Assembly (NCBI GenBank): GCA_947090385.1
Contig: CAMUNZ010000025.1
Location: 1-17,447, forward strand
Length of the DNA stretch: 17,447 nt
Direction: 5' to 3'
From: an uncultured Campylobacter sp.
GTDB lineage: Bacteria; Campylobacterota; Campylobacteria; Campylobacterales; Campylobacteraceae
Within the stretch, counting starts at the first letter, position 1; each line of letters opens with the position of its first letter. The notes beneath the pieces were generated by a model that was not told the DNA's origin, did no database searches, and saw only the letters and a program-made list of their open reading frames with translations. Of the stretch, positions 1-6,885 are shown piece after piece. Made by a program: the position numbers and the translations under genes.

Positions 1-33
1 CTTAATAAAATTCCGTAAGGCCAAAAAGTTTTT

Positions 34-639
34 TTACTCTGGTTTGACATATTTATCCTTTAAATTTCTACTTACAATTATCAAAATAACAAATATTATA
101 GAGCCATATATAAAATATCTTAAAATATTTAATGTATTTTTGTTGGAATTTCCTATTGCATTTTCTAATGTAATATTTTTATTTTTTGCCACTTGTTCTG
201 CTATATCTGAATATCCGTTTAAAAGTGCAGCACTATAAACATCTTTGTTATTTTTTGAAGTAAGAATTGGTAAAATCGTACCATTGTATGGATAAGGACT
301 TAAAACTTGTTCTTTATCAAAAAGTTTTGAAATTTCTTTGGATGAAAATATATCTATTCTATGTTTATTTTTTGTCAAAAAAAGAACTATAAATGGAGAT
401 TTTAATTGTGAAGAAATCTCTTTTTCTTTATCTAAAATAGAAATTTTTTCTATAGAATTTACTGCATAAATATGCAAATTGATACCTGTTTTTTCAAATA
501 ACTCATCACCAATTTGTTTAATTTTATTCTCAGCTTCTTTGTTTATCAAATCATTTTTCAAAACTATATCGGCATACATAAAATTAAATATAAAAAAAAG
601 GGTAGGCAAAAACCTACCCAAAAATTTAACTATACTCAT
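34..639 (-). CDS. Exported TPM-like protein with C-terminal membrane anchor
   Basis: A predicted exported protein of 201 residues. The frame stays open for 13 codons upstream, but I chose the ATG at 639 because it overlaps the preceding stop as TAATG and gives a proper signal peptide (MSIVKFLGRF, a Phe-rich core, then MYA before the mature part). The mature part (roughly residues 24-165) has the look of a TPM domain: a helix-rich start, a 'TGINLHIYAV' strand like the 'TG-x-V' strand of that family, then 'PFIVLFLTKNKHRIDI'. A single membrane helix follows near residues 173-192 with a short basic tail. TPM proteins are periplasmic and often linked to repair or assembly of membrane complexes. 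Its place after the cbb3 oxidase genes suggests a link to the cell envelope or oxidase, but function is not shown. An intrinsic terminator lies inside its first codons, so expression is probably low or conditional. The family assignment is tentative. Confidence 0.72.
   Translation of the reverse strand: MSIVKFLGRFLPTLFFIFNFMYADIVLKNDLINKEAENKIKQIGDELFEKTGINLHIYAVNSIEKISILDKEKEISSQLKSPFIVLFLTKNKHRIDIFSSKEISKLFDKEQVLSPYPYNGTILPILTSKNNKDVYSAALLNGYSDIAEQVAKNKNITLENAIGNSNKNTLNILRYFIYGSIIFVILIIVSRNLKDKYVKPE
592..619 (-). terminator. Intrinsic terminator at end of cco operon, inside next gene's signal peptide
   Basis: On the minus strand a perfect 7-bp GC-rich stem, GGGTAGG / CCTACCC (bases 613-619 and 600-606), closes a 6-base loop and is followed at once by eight T (592-599). 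The hairpin starts 19 bases after the stop of the 33-residue gene, a normal terminator position. It also falls within codons 8-18 of the exported protein that starts at 639, and the T tract encodes part of the hydrophobic signal-peptide core. Confidence 0.85.
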
Positions 640-740
640 TAGCCAATGAATAATGAATTTGGAGTTAAAACAGACCAAGCTGTTACAGCAGCAGCAATAA
701 CAAGACCGACTACGATTAAAATTTCTAAAAGCTTATTCAT
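639..740 (-). CDS. 33-residue single-helix membrane protein at end of cco operon
   Basis: A small gene of 33 codons (MNKLLEILIV... ending SLFIG). It is supported by a GGAGA ribosome binding site 6 bases before its ATG, an ATGA overlap with the upstream gene and a TAATG overlap with the downstream one. Almost the whole protein (about residues 4-26) is one membrane helix, with a charged N-terminus (Lys3, Glu6) and a short polar tail. The operon terminator follows 19 bases after its stop, so it is the last gene fully inside the main cco transcript. Single-helix subunits such as CcoM of Pseudomonas stutzeri and CcoQ are known in cbb3 oxidases. By position this could be a comparable subunit or assembly factor, but that is inference; I do not recognise the sequence. 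Confidence 0.72.
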   Translation of the reverse strand: MNKLLEILIVVGLVIAAAVTAWSVLTPNSLFIG

Positions 741-964
741 TTGCTGTCTCCTTTTATAACCATAACTTTCTTTTCAACTTCCATATTTGAAAGCATTTTT
801 ACAGAAGTTGGATTTTCAAGAGTATAAGGTTTTTGCATAACATCTTGTTGTGCCATTATACCAAGATATGTAAGCCCAGCAAGAATAGAAAGCAATAAAA
901 CAGTTGCGATTAGCATACCGGTAACACCACTTAAACCAAAAACACATCTACTTATATTTTCCAT
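737..964 (-). CDS. Small membrane protein, DUF4006-like, downstream of ccoP
   Basis: A 75-residue protein with one membrane helix at about residues 12-36 (GVTGMLIATVLLLSILAG) and a 38-residue C-terminal tail, probably outside the cytoplasm, ending KGDSK. Size, sequence style and position directly after ccoP fit the DUF4006 family, which I recall as short epsilonproteobacterial proteins beside cytochrome oxidase genes. Start: ATG at 964 with GGAG 8 bases upstream, placed within the last codons of ccoP; the two genes are 3 bases apart. Its stop overlaps the next start as ATGA. No catalytic or cofactor residues are visible (no Cys, no His). A role in assembling or stabilising the oxidase is plausible from operon position only. 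Confidence 0.85.
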   Translation of the reverse strand: MENISRCVFGLSGVTGMLIATVLLLSILAGLTYLGIMAQQDVMQKPYTLENPTSVKMLSNMEVEKKVMVIKGDSK

Positions 965-967
965 TTT

Positions 968-1822
968 CTACTCCTTGCTTAGCGAATTTACATATTCACT
1001 AACAGCTTTAATTTGAACTTCATTTAAACGCCCATCTTGTACGAAATTCGGCATTACACCTATATTTCCACTTTTTCCTCTGTTTAAAACATCATTGACA
1101 AAAGATGATGAAGCATATTTTGTCAAATCTGGCGCTTGTCCATCCATACCTTTGCCATCTTCACCATGACAAGCCACACAAGTTACAAATGCTTCCTTTC
1201 CTTGCTCAACCAAATTTGGATTTTCAGTAGTTTTAATTTGACTTAATTCTTTTGCAACATAAGCCGCAATAGCCTTAGCATTTTGTTCTGTTTCTAAACC
1301 AGCAGGCATTTCTCCTAATGGATAATTCATACCTTTTGAACCATTCATAATTGTGTCATAGATAGCCTTTTCGCTTCCCCAAATTGTCAAATCTTGCGCT
1401 TTGCCATTTATACCGTCACCGCTTAATCCATGACATTGAGAACATTGAACCATAAAAATTCCTTGTCCCATTTGTTTTAAAGTATCTATATCTGCATTAG
1501 CATATTTGCTTTCAAATTTAACTGTGTGTTCTTTTACTTCTTCGTTATACATGCCAACTTGCGAAAAAGAATTTAATGGATATCCCAATAAATAATACCA
1601 CAAAGCCCAAATTATAAGCAATACAAACATAATCGCCCAACCTACCGGAAGTTCGTTTTTGTATTCTTTGATACCATCCCAATCATCTTCGGTTAAGACG
1701 CCACCCTCTTTTTTTACTTTCATCTGCTTTGCATAGATGCTAACTACAAAAATTGTAATTAACAAGGTAAGTGCAGCACCTAATAACGCAAGCAAGTTAA
1801 TATTATCACTTAAAAAATTCAT
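968..1822 (-). CDS. ccoP: cbb3-type cytochrome c oxidase subunit III (dihaem cytochrome c)
   Basis: Membrane-anchored dihaem cytochrome c that passes electrons from periplasmic cytochrome c to CcoO/CcoN. The 284-residue protein has a membrane helix at about 9-30, a second at 60-80 with the family's 'PVGWAIMFVLLIIWALWYY' style (conserved Pro-x-x-Trp start), then two cytochrome c domains. Haem-binding motifs are C127-S-Q-C130-H131 and C215-V-A-C218-H219. Candidate axial methionines are M172 (EMPAG) and M257 (VMPNF). Start: ATG with GGAG upstream in the gap after ccoQ. It sits 10 bases after ccoQ, in the standard order N-O-Q-P. Complete length, no missing key residues. Confidence 0.97.
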   Translation of the reverse strand: MNFLSDNINLLALLGAALTLLITIFVVSIYAKQMKVKKEGGVLTEDDWDGIKEYKNELPVGWAIMFVLLIIWALWYYLLGYPLNSFSQVGMYNEEVKEHTVKFESKYANADIDTLKQMGQGIFMVQCSQCHGLSGDGINGKAQDLTIWGSEKAIYDTIMNGSKGMNYPLGEMPAGLETEQNAKAIAAYVAKELSQIKTTENPNLVEQGKEAFVTCVACHGEDGKGMDGQAPDLTKYASSSFVNDVLNRGKSGNIGVMPNFVQDGRLNEVQIKAVSEYVNSLSKE

Positions 1823-1832
1823 TTAACTCTCC

Positions 1833-2045
1833 TTATTTAGCATCATTTTGAGAATTTTTGGGCTCTAACAATGGATCGTCGATGTTGTCATCAAGTGCTA
1901 AACGGCCATACTGTTCAAAATCTCTTCTACCAGTTTTTTCCGATCTCTTTAAATGAAACCAATAAGAGTATAAAACTATAACCAAAAAAACTACAAAAAA
2001 GAAAAAACCATAAGCTTGCAGCTCTCTCATTGTTTCGATGCTCAT
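1833..2045 (-). CDS. ccoQ: cbb3-type cytochrome c oxidase subunit IV (CcoQ)
   Basis: A 70-residue one-helix subunit that helps keep the cbb3 oxidase assembled. The membrane helix is at about residues 12-30 (FFFFVVFLVIVLYSYWF), followed by a basic segment (HLKRSEKTGRRDFEQYGRLA) and an acidic C-terminus. The 'Y-x-H-x-x-x-x' segment after the helix, with an 'E..GR.DFE.Y..LALDD' tail, fits CcoQ of this group. It lies between ccoO and ccoP with 10-base gaps. A GGGGA ribosome binding site precedes the ATG. Assignment rests on size, topology and operon position as much as on sequence. Confidence 0.92.
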   Translation of the reverse strand: MSIETMRELQAYGFFFFVVFLVIVLYSYWFHLKRSEKTGRRDFEQYGRLALDDNIDDPLLEPKNSQNDAK

Positions 2046-2055
2046 TTTAAATCCC

Positions 2056-2718
2056 CTATTTTAAGCTATTTAAATAAGCGATCAAAGCTACGATTTCTTT
2101 GATTTCGCCTCTTTCAAATGCCGCTTTTACCTCAGGATCCTTCATTTGATCAACTATAACTTTCGCTTCTTCCATAACTTTTGCTTTTGCAGTAGCTTTA
2201 TCGCCCAATGTTGGCATATTTGGTTGATCGTAAGGTACATTAAATACCTTTTTGATTGTAACAGCTTCTGCATAAGCAGTATCTATATCAGCCACATTTT
2301 TAAATATATGATGGTAAGCTGGCATTATAGAGCCTTCAACAATAGTAGGATCTTTCATGTGCGCTTCATGCCAATCTGTTGTTCTATAATTTCCAACTCT
2401 TGCTAAATCAGGACCTGTTCTTTTTGATCCCCATAAAAATGGTCTGTCATAAGCAAATTCTCCACTTTTTGAATATGGACCATATCTATCTGTTTCTGAT
2501 TTAAAAGGTCTAATAAGTTGTGAATGACAAGCATTACAGCTATCTTTTATATATACATGACGTCCTGCAAGTTCTAAAACTGTATAAGGCTTTTTACCTT
2601 CAATAGGTCTTGCACGATCAGCAAAATCAGGAACAATTTCAACCAATCCAGCATAAGCAATAACTAAAAAAACTGCAACCGCAAAAAAGAATGGATTTTT
2701 TTCTAACCAACTAAACAT
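2056..2718 (-). CDS. ccoO: cbb3-type cytochrome c oxidase subunit II (monohaem cytochrome c)
   Basis: Membrane-anchored monohaem cytochrome c that receives electrons from CcoP and feeds the CcoN core. The 220-residue protein begins with one membrane helix (about 9-28) and then a periplasmic cytochrome c domain. The haem motif is C61-N-A-C64-H65 within 'DSCNACHSQLIRPF', a CcoO signature, and M132 in 'GSIMPAYHH' is the likely axial ligand. 'GPDLARVG' and 'DWHEAHMKDP' are also conserved family segments. Start: ATG with AAGGAGG 6 bases upstream. It lies 11 bases after ccoN. Complete. Confidence 0.97.
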   Translation of the reverse strand: MFSWLEKNPFFFAVAVFLVIAYAGLVEIVPDFADRARPIEGKKPYTVLELAGRHVYIKDSCNACHSQLIRPFKSETDRYGPYSKSGEFAYDRPFLWGSKRTGPDLARVGNYRTTDWHEAHMKDPTIVEGSIMPAYHHIFKNVADIDTAYAEAVTIKKVFNVPYDQPNMPTLGDKATAKAKVMEEAKVIVDQMKDPEVKAAFERGEIKEIVALIAYLNSLK

Positions 2719-2729
2719 CTCAATCCTCC

Positions 2730-4193
2730 TTACACAGCCATTGGTGATGCTGAGTGTGGTTCAGCGCTAATAGGTTTAGCACTTGTAGATTTATAAATAT
2801 TATAAGCCCACATAAGAAGACCTATAAAATATAGAAGTCCCCCAATAGCTCTAATCCAATAATAAGGTATAAGAACAGTAACTGTGTCAATAAATGTATA
2901 TTGTAAATTACCAAACTCATCAACAGCTCTCCACATCATACCTTGCGTAATACCAGCAATCCACATTGACGAGAAATATAAAACTATACCTATAGTTTGA
3001 ATCCAAAATTGTGCCTCTAAAAGTTTTTTAGAATAAATTTCTCTTTTAAATACTCTTGGAACCATGTGTAATAACGCAGCAAATGTCATAAATCCAACCC
3101 AGCCCAAAGTCCCGTCATGAACATGCCCTGGAATCCAGTCTGTAAAGTGTGCTAGTGCATTAACAGATTTAACAGAAAGAATTGGCCCTTCAAGTGTAGA
3201 AAACATATAAAAAGTCGTAGCTAAAACCATAAATTTAATTAAAGGATTTTCTCTTAATTGATTCCATTCACCACGCATTGTCAAAAGCATATTTATACCA
3301 GAACCCCAGCTAGGTAAAATTAAAACAATAGAGAAAACAGAACCCATAGTTTGCATCCAATCAGGCACTGTAGAATAAATCAAATGGTGTCCACCAGCCC
3401 ACAAATATACAAACATTAATCCCCAAAATGAGAATAATGAAAGTTTATAACTAAATACTGGTTGACCACTCTCTTTTGGTAAGAAATAATAAACTTGCGC
3501 AATGATAGCGACTGTAAAGACGAAAGCAACAGCGTTATGCCCCCACCACCATTGAACTAAAGCATCGTTTGTTCCAGCATACATAGAAACTGAATGAAGC
3601 CAACTACCTTCACCAGAAATCAATCTCGTAGGAACTTCCATGTTGTTAAATAAATACAACATAGCAACACCCAAAAATGCAGCCACGTAATACCAAACTG
3701 AAATATAAAGAGTTTTTTCTCTTCTAATTCCTATAAGACCAAAAAGACTAACGCCCCATAAAACCCAAACTAAAACAACCAAAATATCAATCGGCCATTC
3801 AAGTTCTGCATACTCTTTTGAAGTTGTAACGCCAGCAAAAAGGCTAACAACAGCAATTAAAATAACAACAAAATATAGCCAAAAATGTAATCTAGCTACA
3901 ATTGATAAGAATTTGCTCTCTTGAATAGATACTTTTAGAACTCTTTGTCCTACATAATACCAACTTGCAAAAATTCCAGAAAGCATAAAGCCATAAACAA
4001 CACCATTTGTATGAAGTGGTCTAAGGCGACTGAAAGTTCCATATTCACCAACCAAATAGTTTAGATCAGGAAAAGCCATTTGAAACGCTATAACAACGCC
4101 AATTAGCATACCTATGATACCAAACAATACACAGGTAAACATAAAACATTTAACTATGCCATAGTCATAATTCAATGCACTGCTAGGTTGCAT
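2730..4193 (-). CDS. ccoN: cbb3-type cytochrome c oxidase subunit I (catalytic core)
   Basis: Catalytic subunit of the high-affinity cbb3 terminal oxidase, which reduces oxygen to water and pumps protons across the inner membrane. The 487-residue protein has about 12 membrane helices. Metal ligands are all visible: H61 (RPLHTN) and H359 for low-spin haem b, H219 (WWWGHN), H269 and H270 (AGGHH) for CuB, and H357 (PGHVHDG) for haem b3. Y263, six residues before H269 and 44 after H219, matches the spacing I recall for the Tyr cross-linked to the CuB histidine in the Pseudomonas stutzeri enzyme. Start: ATG with AGGAGGA at 4198-4204. It is first in the ccoNOQP operon, behind its own promoter. No anomalies seen. 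Confidence 0.98.
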   Translation of the reverse strand: MQPSSALNYDYGIVKCFMFTCVLFGIIGMLIGVVIAFQMAFPDLNYLVGEYGTFSRLRPLHTNGVVYGFMLSGIFASWYYVGQRVLKVSIQESKFLSIVARLHFWLYFVVILIAVVSLFAGVTTSKEYAELEWPIDILVVLVWVLWGVSLFGLIGIRREKTLYISVWYYVAAFLGVAMLYLFNNMEVPTRLISGEGSWLHSVSMYAGTNDALVQWWWGHNAVAFVFTVAIIAQVYYFLPKESGQPVFSYKLSLFSFWGLMFVYLWAGGHHLIYSTVPDWMQTMGSVFSIVLILPSWGSGINMLLTMRGEWNQLRENPLIKFMVLATTFYMFSTLEGPILSVKSVNALAHFTDWIPGHVHDGTLGWVGFMTFAALLHMVPRVFKREIYSKKLLEAQFWIQTIGIVLYFSSMWIAGITQGMMWRAVDEFGNLQYTFIDTVTVLIPYYWIRAIGGLLYFIGLLMWAYNIYKSTSAKPISAEPHSASPMAV

Positions 4194-4213
4194 AAAATCC
4201 TCCTATTAAAATT

Positions 4214-4249
4214 TTATGTCACACTTTTATCACATAAGCAGAAATTATA
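4214..4249 (-). promoter_or_regulatory. ccoN promoter with palindrome at the start site
   Basis: A perfect -10 box, TATAAT, lies at 4244-4249 on the minus strand, preceded by an A/T-rich tract and no obvious -35 box, as is usual for the main Campylobacter sigma factor. The start site would be near 4237, giving a leader of about 43 bases. The interval 4214-4237 starts with TTATGT and ends with ACATAA (minus strand; 6-bp perfect arms, 12 bases apart) and contains the direct repeat TGTGA-6-TGTGA. This is a candidate operator at or just after the start site. The protein that would bind it is not known; the response regulator encoded just upstream is one candidate. Confidence 0.5.
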
Positions 4250-4321
4250 TTTTAAAAATTATATAATTTAGCTTAATTTTTATTAAATTGCCATTTACAA
4301 GACATTTAAAAACATTAATAT

Positions 4322-4344
4322 AAAAAGACAAATTATTAATTTGT
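4322..4344 (-). terminator. Weak AT-rich hairpin at end of response regulator gene
   Basis: On the minus strand ACAAATT (4338-4344) pairs with AATTTGT (4328-4334) around a 3-base loop that contains part of the stop codon, followed by CTTTTTA. The stem has few G-C pairs, so termination would be partial at best and read-through into ccoN is likely. Confidence 0.35.
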
Positions 4345-5016
4345 TTCAATTTTATATCCAAGGCCTGGAATATTTTTTATCAAATTTGATCCGACTTTAT
4401 CTCTAACTCTTTTTATAAAAGTTCTAATAGCCGCATCGCTTACTTTTTCACCAACCCAAACATTTTTCTTTATATCTTCATGTAAAACTAAAGTACCTAA
4501 TCTCTTTATAAGCAAAGTTATAAAAGCCAACTCTTTTCTTGTTAATGGGATTTCTTTGCCATCTTTTTCTAAATTTCTTTTTGTTTTATTAAAAAAATAC
4601 CCACAACCTATATCCACTAAATTTGCAGACATAATTTTATCTTGCGCCATAGTCTCCATACAGGAAATTAATTCATCCATATCTATTGGTTTTATAAGAT
4701 ATTTATCAATGCCAATATCAATAGCTTTTATCAATTTTTCTTTATCCGAAAAAGCAGAAAGAACAATCACTGGTGTGCTTGGAGAAATATCTTTAATCTG
4801 CTTTGAAAGTTCAAATCCATCCATTATAGGCATTGCAATATCTGTAATTACAATATTTGGATTAAATTTTTTAAATTTCTTAATACCTTCATCACCATTT
4901 TGCGCTTGAATAACTTCTTTAAAGCAAAAACTCATGGCTTCTACCATAGATTCTCTAATTCTAGCCTCATCTTCTACAAGTAAAATAACCATATCTTTTA
5001 AAATTTCATTCATCAT
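4336..5016 (-). CDS. OmpR-family response regulator
   Basis: DNA-binding output half of a two-component system. The receiver domain (about 8-125) has the acidic pair E15-D16, phospho-acceptor D59 (VITDIAMP), S87 and K109 (LIKP). A winged-helix DNA-binding domain occupies about 150-224 with 'LTRKELAFITLLIKR' and the closing 'IPGLGYKIE' wing. Length 226 is normal. The start is ATG at 5016, or the adjacent ATG at 5013, behind GAGGAG; the gene overlaps the end of the kinase gene by 8-11 bases, so the two are a pair. It resembles Cj1491c of C. jejuni in position and type. ccoN begins 142 bases downstream on the same strand, so control of the oxidase is a reasonable guess, not shown. Confidence 0.93.
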   Translation of the reverse strand: MMNEILKDMVILLVEDEARIRESMVEAMSFCFKEVIQAQNGDEGIKKFKKFNPNIVITDIAMPIMDGFELSKQIKDISPSTPVIVLSAFSDKEKLIKAIDIGIDKYLIKPIDMDELISCMETMAQDKIMSANLVDIGCGYFFNKTKRNLEKDGKEIPLTRKELAFITLLIKRLGTLVLHEDIKKNVWVGEKVSDAAIRTFIKRVRDKVGSNLIKNIPGLGYKIETN

Positions 5017-6232
5017 TGGCTCCTCTTATTGGTATTTTTATTTCAAAAACTGCGTTATTGCCCAAATTGCTTACTTTTATTTGACCATTCATGTGTTCAA
5101 TTATCATTTTGCTCATATAAAGACCAAGTCCTGTACCTTGATTTGGATGTTTTGTCGTAAAATATGGCTCAAAAATTCTATCAATTACATCATTTTCTAT
5201 GCCACCACCATTATCCATCACCAAAATATATCCATTTTGATCTTTTTCATAAATTTTTATATAAATAGTTTTATTGCTTTGAGAACTATTTTTTAAAGCA
5301 TCTTTTGCATTTGAAATTAAATTTAAAACGACCTGTGTTAATTCACTTTTAAAACCAAAAATTTCAAAATCATTTATAACATCTATTTTTAGATAAATTA
5401 ACTCTTTTTCAATCTGTCCTTTTATCAAATTTTTAGAATCATATATGGATTCTGAAACTGCAAAAAACTCTTTTTCGCGATTGATATTAAAAAAATCTCT
5501 AAAATCATCTATGGTTTTTGACATAGCTTTTATAACAAGTTTAAGATGATTGTAAGCATTTGATAGAAGTTCTGGATTATTTATGCTTTGTTTCATTTTG
5601 AAAGCATCAATTCCTATTTCATTTAATGGCTGACGCCATTGATGAGCGATATTTCCTATCATTTCTCCCATTGCTGCGAGTCTGCTTTGTTGAAATAAAA
5701 CTCTCGTTTTTTCTTCGTTTTTATTTACTTCTTCAGCGACTCTTTTTTCCAAATTTTTATTTAATTCCAAAAGACATTTTGTCTGTTCTTTTACCTTATC
5801 CGTTAAACTATCGTTTAATTTTTTTAATTCATCTTTTGCTGCGCTTAATTGTTCGTTTAATTCGACTAAATTCGTAACATCTTGTCTAATCGCAACAAAT
5901 TCTTCTATATTTCCATCATCGTCTAAAATCGGGGCAATAGTTGTACTCCAAAAAAAGCTACTTCCATCTTTTGCCAAATTTTTAACAATGCTTTTATGAA
6001 TTTTTTTAGATAAAATAGTTTTCCAAAGCTCTTCAAATTTATCTTTGCTGACATCTGGATGACGGATAATATTATGATTTTTTCCAATCAATTCATCTTT
6101 AGAATAGCCACAAATTTTGCAAAATTCATCATTTACAAAAGTTATATTTCCATTTATATCAGTTTTTGAAACAATATTTGAGTTGTCTATTGCATTTTGA
6201 TATTGTTTTAGTTTTTTTTCAATATTTGTCAT
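5006..6232 (-). CDS. Soluble PAS-domain sensor histidine kinase
   Basis: Sensor half of the two-component pair. The 408-residue protein has no membrane helix. Layout: PAS domain (about 12-122), coiled coil (about 123-180), phospho-acceptor helix with H197 in 'GNIAHQWRQPLNE', a type common in Epsilonproteobacteria, then the ATP-binding domain with N308 in the N box (NLISNAKDAL), D340-x-G-G-G in the G1 box and 'GTGLGLYMSK' in the G2 box. The PAS domain carries 'NIIRHPD' with R57, H58 and D60 and a later 'NLAKDGSSFFW', the pattern of the FAD-binding PAS of the aerotaxis receptor Aer, so a redox signal is plausible. Start: ATG with GGAG 10 bases upstream, overlapping the previous gene as ATGA. 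Corresponds in position to Cj1492c. Confidence 0.93.
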   Translation of the reverse strand: MTNIEKKLKQYQNAIDNSNIVSKTDINGNITFVNDEFCKICGYSKDELIGKNHNIIRHPDVSKDKFEELWKTILSKKIHKSIVKNLAKDGSSFFWSTTIAPILDDDGNIEEFVAIRQDVTNLVELNEQLSAAKDELKKLNDSLTDKVKEQTKCLLELNKNLEKRVAEEVNKNEEKTRVLFQQSRLAAMGEMIGNIAHQWRQPLNEIGIDAFKMKQSINNPELLSNAYNHLKLVIKAMSKTIDDFRDFFNINREKEFFAVSESIYDSKNLIKGQIEKELIYLKIDVINDFEIFGFKSELTQVVLNLISNAKDALKNSSQSNKTIYIKIYEKDQNGYILVMDNGGGIENDVIDRIFEPYFTTKHPNQGTGLGLYMSKMIIEHMNGQIKVSNLGNNAVFEIKIPIRGANDE

Positions 6233-6885
6233 CTTAAAATCTCCAAATATCCCAAAAATGAGTGGTACACACCATAAATTATTATTAAAATTGCTGAAAT
6301 TAAAATCATATTTTGTTTAAACTTAGAACTTAAAAAATTTGTTCCATTTGCTAAAAACAACATAACAGGCAAAGTTCCAAGCCCAAAAACAAAAAGAATC
6401 AAAGCCCCATTTAACGCGCTTTTACTCATTATAGCAGCCGCTAAAAAAGTATAAACAATCCCGCAAGGCAAAAGCCCGTTTAAAATTCCCAAAAATATGG
6501 GACCAAATTTCGAATTCAAAGATTTTTTAAACATTCTTATGCCGAATTTATCCCAAATTTTTGATTTTTCAAAAAATTCAAGCAAATTTCCGCGAACAAT
6601 CAAAGCAACGCCCAAAATAACCATAAAAATTCCAATACAAAAAAATAAAAATCCTTTTGCTTTGTTGTTAAACATAAAAATTGCACCAAAAGCACCAAAA
6701 ATAGCACCCAAAATAGAATATGTAAAAATTCTAGTCATGTGATAAAAGAAAATAGCAAAAAAAATTCCAACTAAATTTTTATTTTTTAATTTCAAATTAT
6801 AAGCCAAAACAAAACCGCCACACATACCAACGCAATGCCCAAGACTAAGCATAAAAGCAGTGAAAAATGTGGCGATTAAATTCAT
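6229..6885 (-). CDS. TauE/SafE-family (DsbD_2-type) membrane protein
   Basis: A 218-residue integral membrane protein with about six helices. The first helix carries the hallmark 'GHCVGMCGGF' with H17, C18 and C22, and 'YHMTRIFTYSILGA' follows, both typical of proteins labelled sulfite exporter TauE/SafE or cytochrome c biogenesis transmembrane (DsbD_2) family. 'GLLPCGIVYTFLAAA' repeats a Pro-Cys-Gly element in a later helix (Cys near residue 141), as in CcdA/DsbD-like folds. Such genes commonly stand beside cbb3 oxidase genes, and Cys/His in the membrane suggests metal or thiol transfer; substrate unknown. It is joined by ATGA overlaps to carA before it and to the kinase after it. SD is weak (TTTGGAAA), so coupling to carA translation is likely. 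Confidence 0.85.
   Translation of the reverse strand: MNLIATFFTAFMLSLGHCVGMCGGFVLAYNLKLKNKNLVGIFFAIFFYHMTRIFTYSILGAIFGAFGAIFMFNNKAKGFLFFCIGIFMVILGVALIVRGNLLEFFEKSKIWDKFGIRMFKKSLNSKFGPIFLGILNGLLPCGIVYTFLAAAIMSKSALNGALILFVFGLGTLPVMLFLANGTNFLSSKFKQNMILISAILIIIYGVYHSFLGYLEILR

Noticed and set aside
1..33. Possible hairpin or gene start in the first 33 bases
   Set aside because: Only a two-base CC/GG arm pair around GTAA; no stem of useful length and too close to the edge to judge.
640..678. Longer version of the exported protein starting 13 codons upstream of 639
   Set aside because: The extra residues (MVCFNSKFIIHWL) lie within the 33-residue gene in another frame, have no ribosome binding site, and would bury the signal peptide.
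2146..2406. Plus-strand frames opposite ccoO and other genes (also 4556-4909, 4934-5296, 5626-5877, 6497-6742, 9060-9263)
   Set aside because: They lie opposite well-supported genes, have no ribosome binding sites and no recognisable protein sequence; they are shadows of the minus-strand codons.
4219..4234. CRP-like site TGTGA-6-TCACA before ccoN
   Set aside because: The second half is TGTGA, a direct rather than inverted repeat, so it is not a CRP/FNR-type palindrome.
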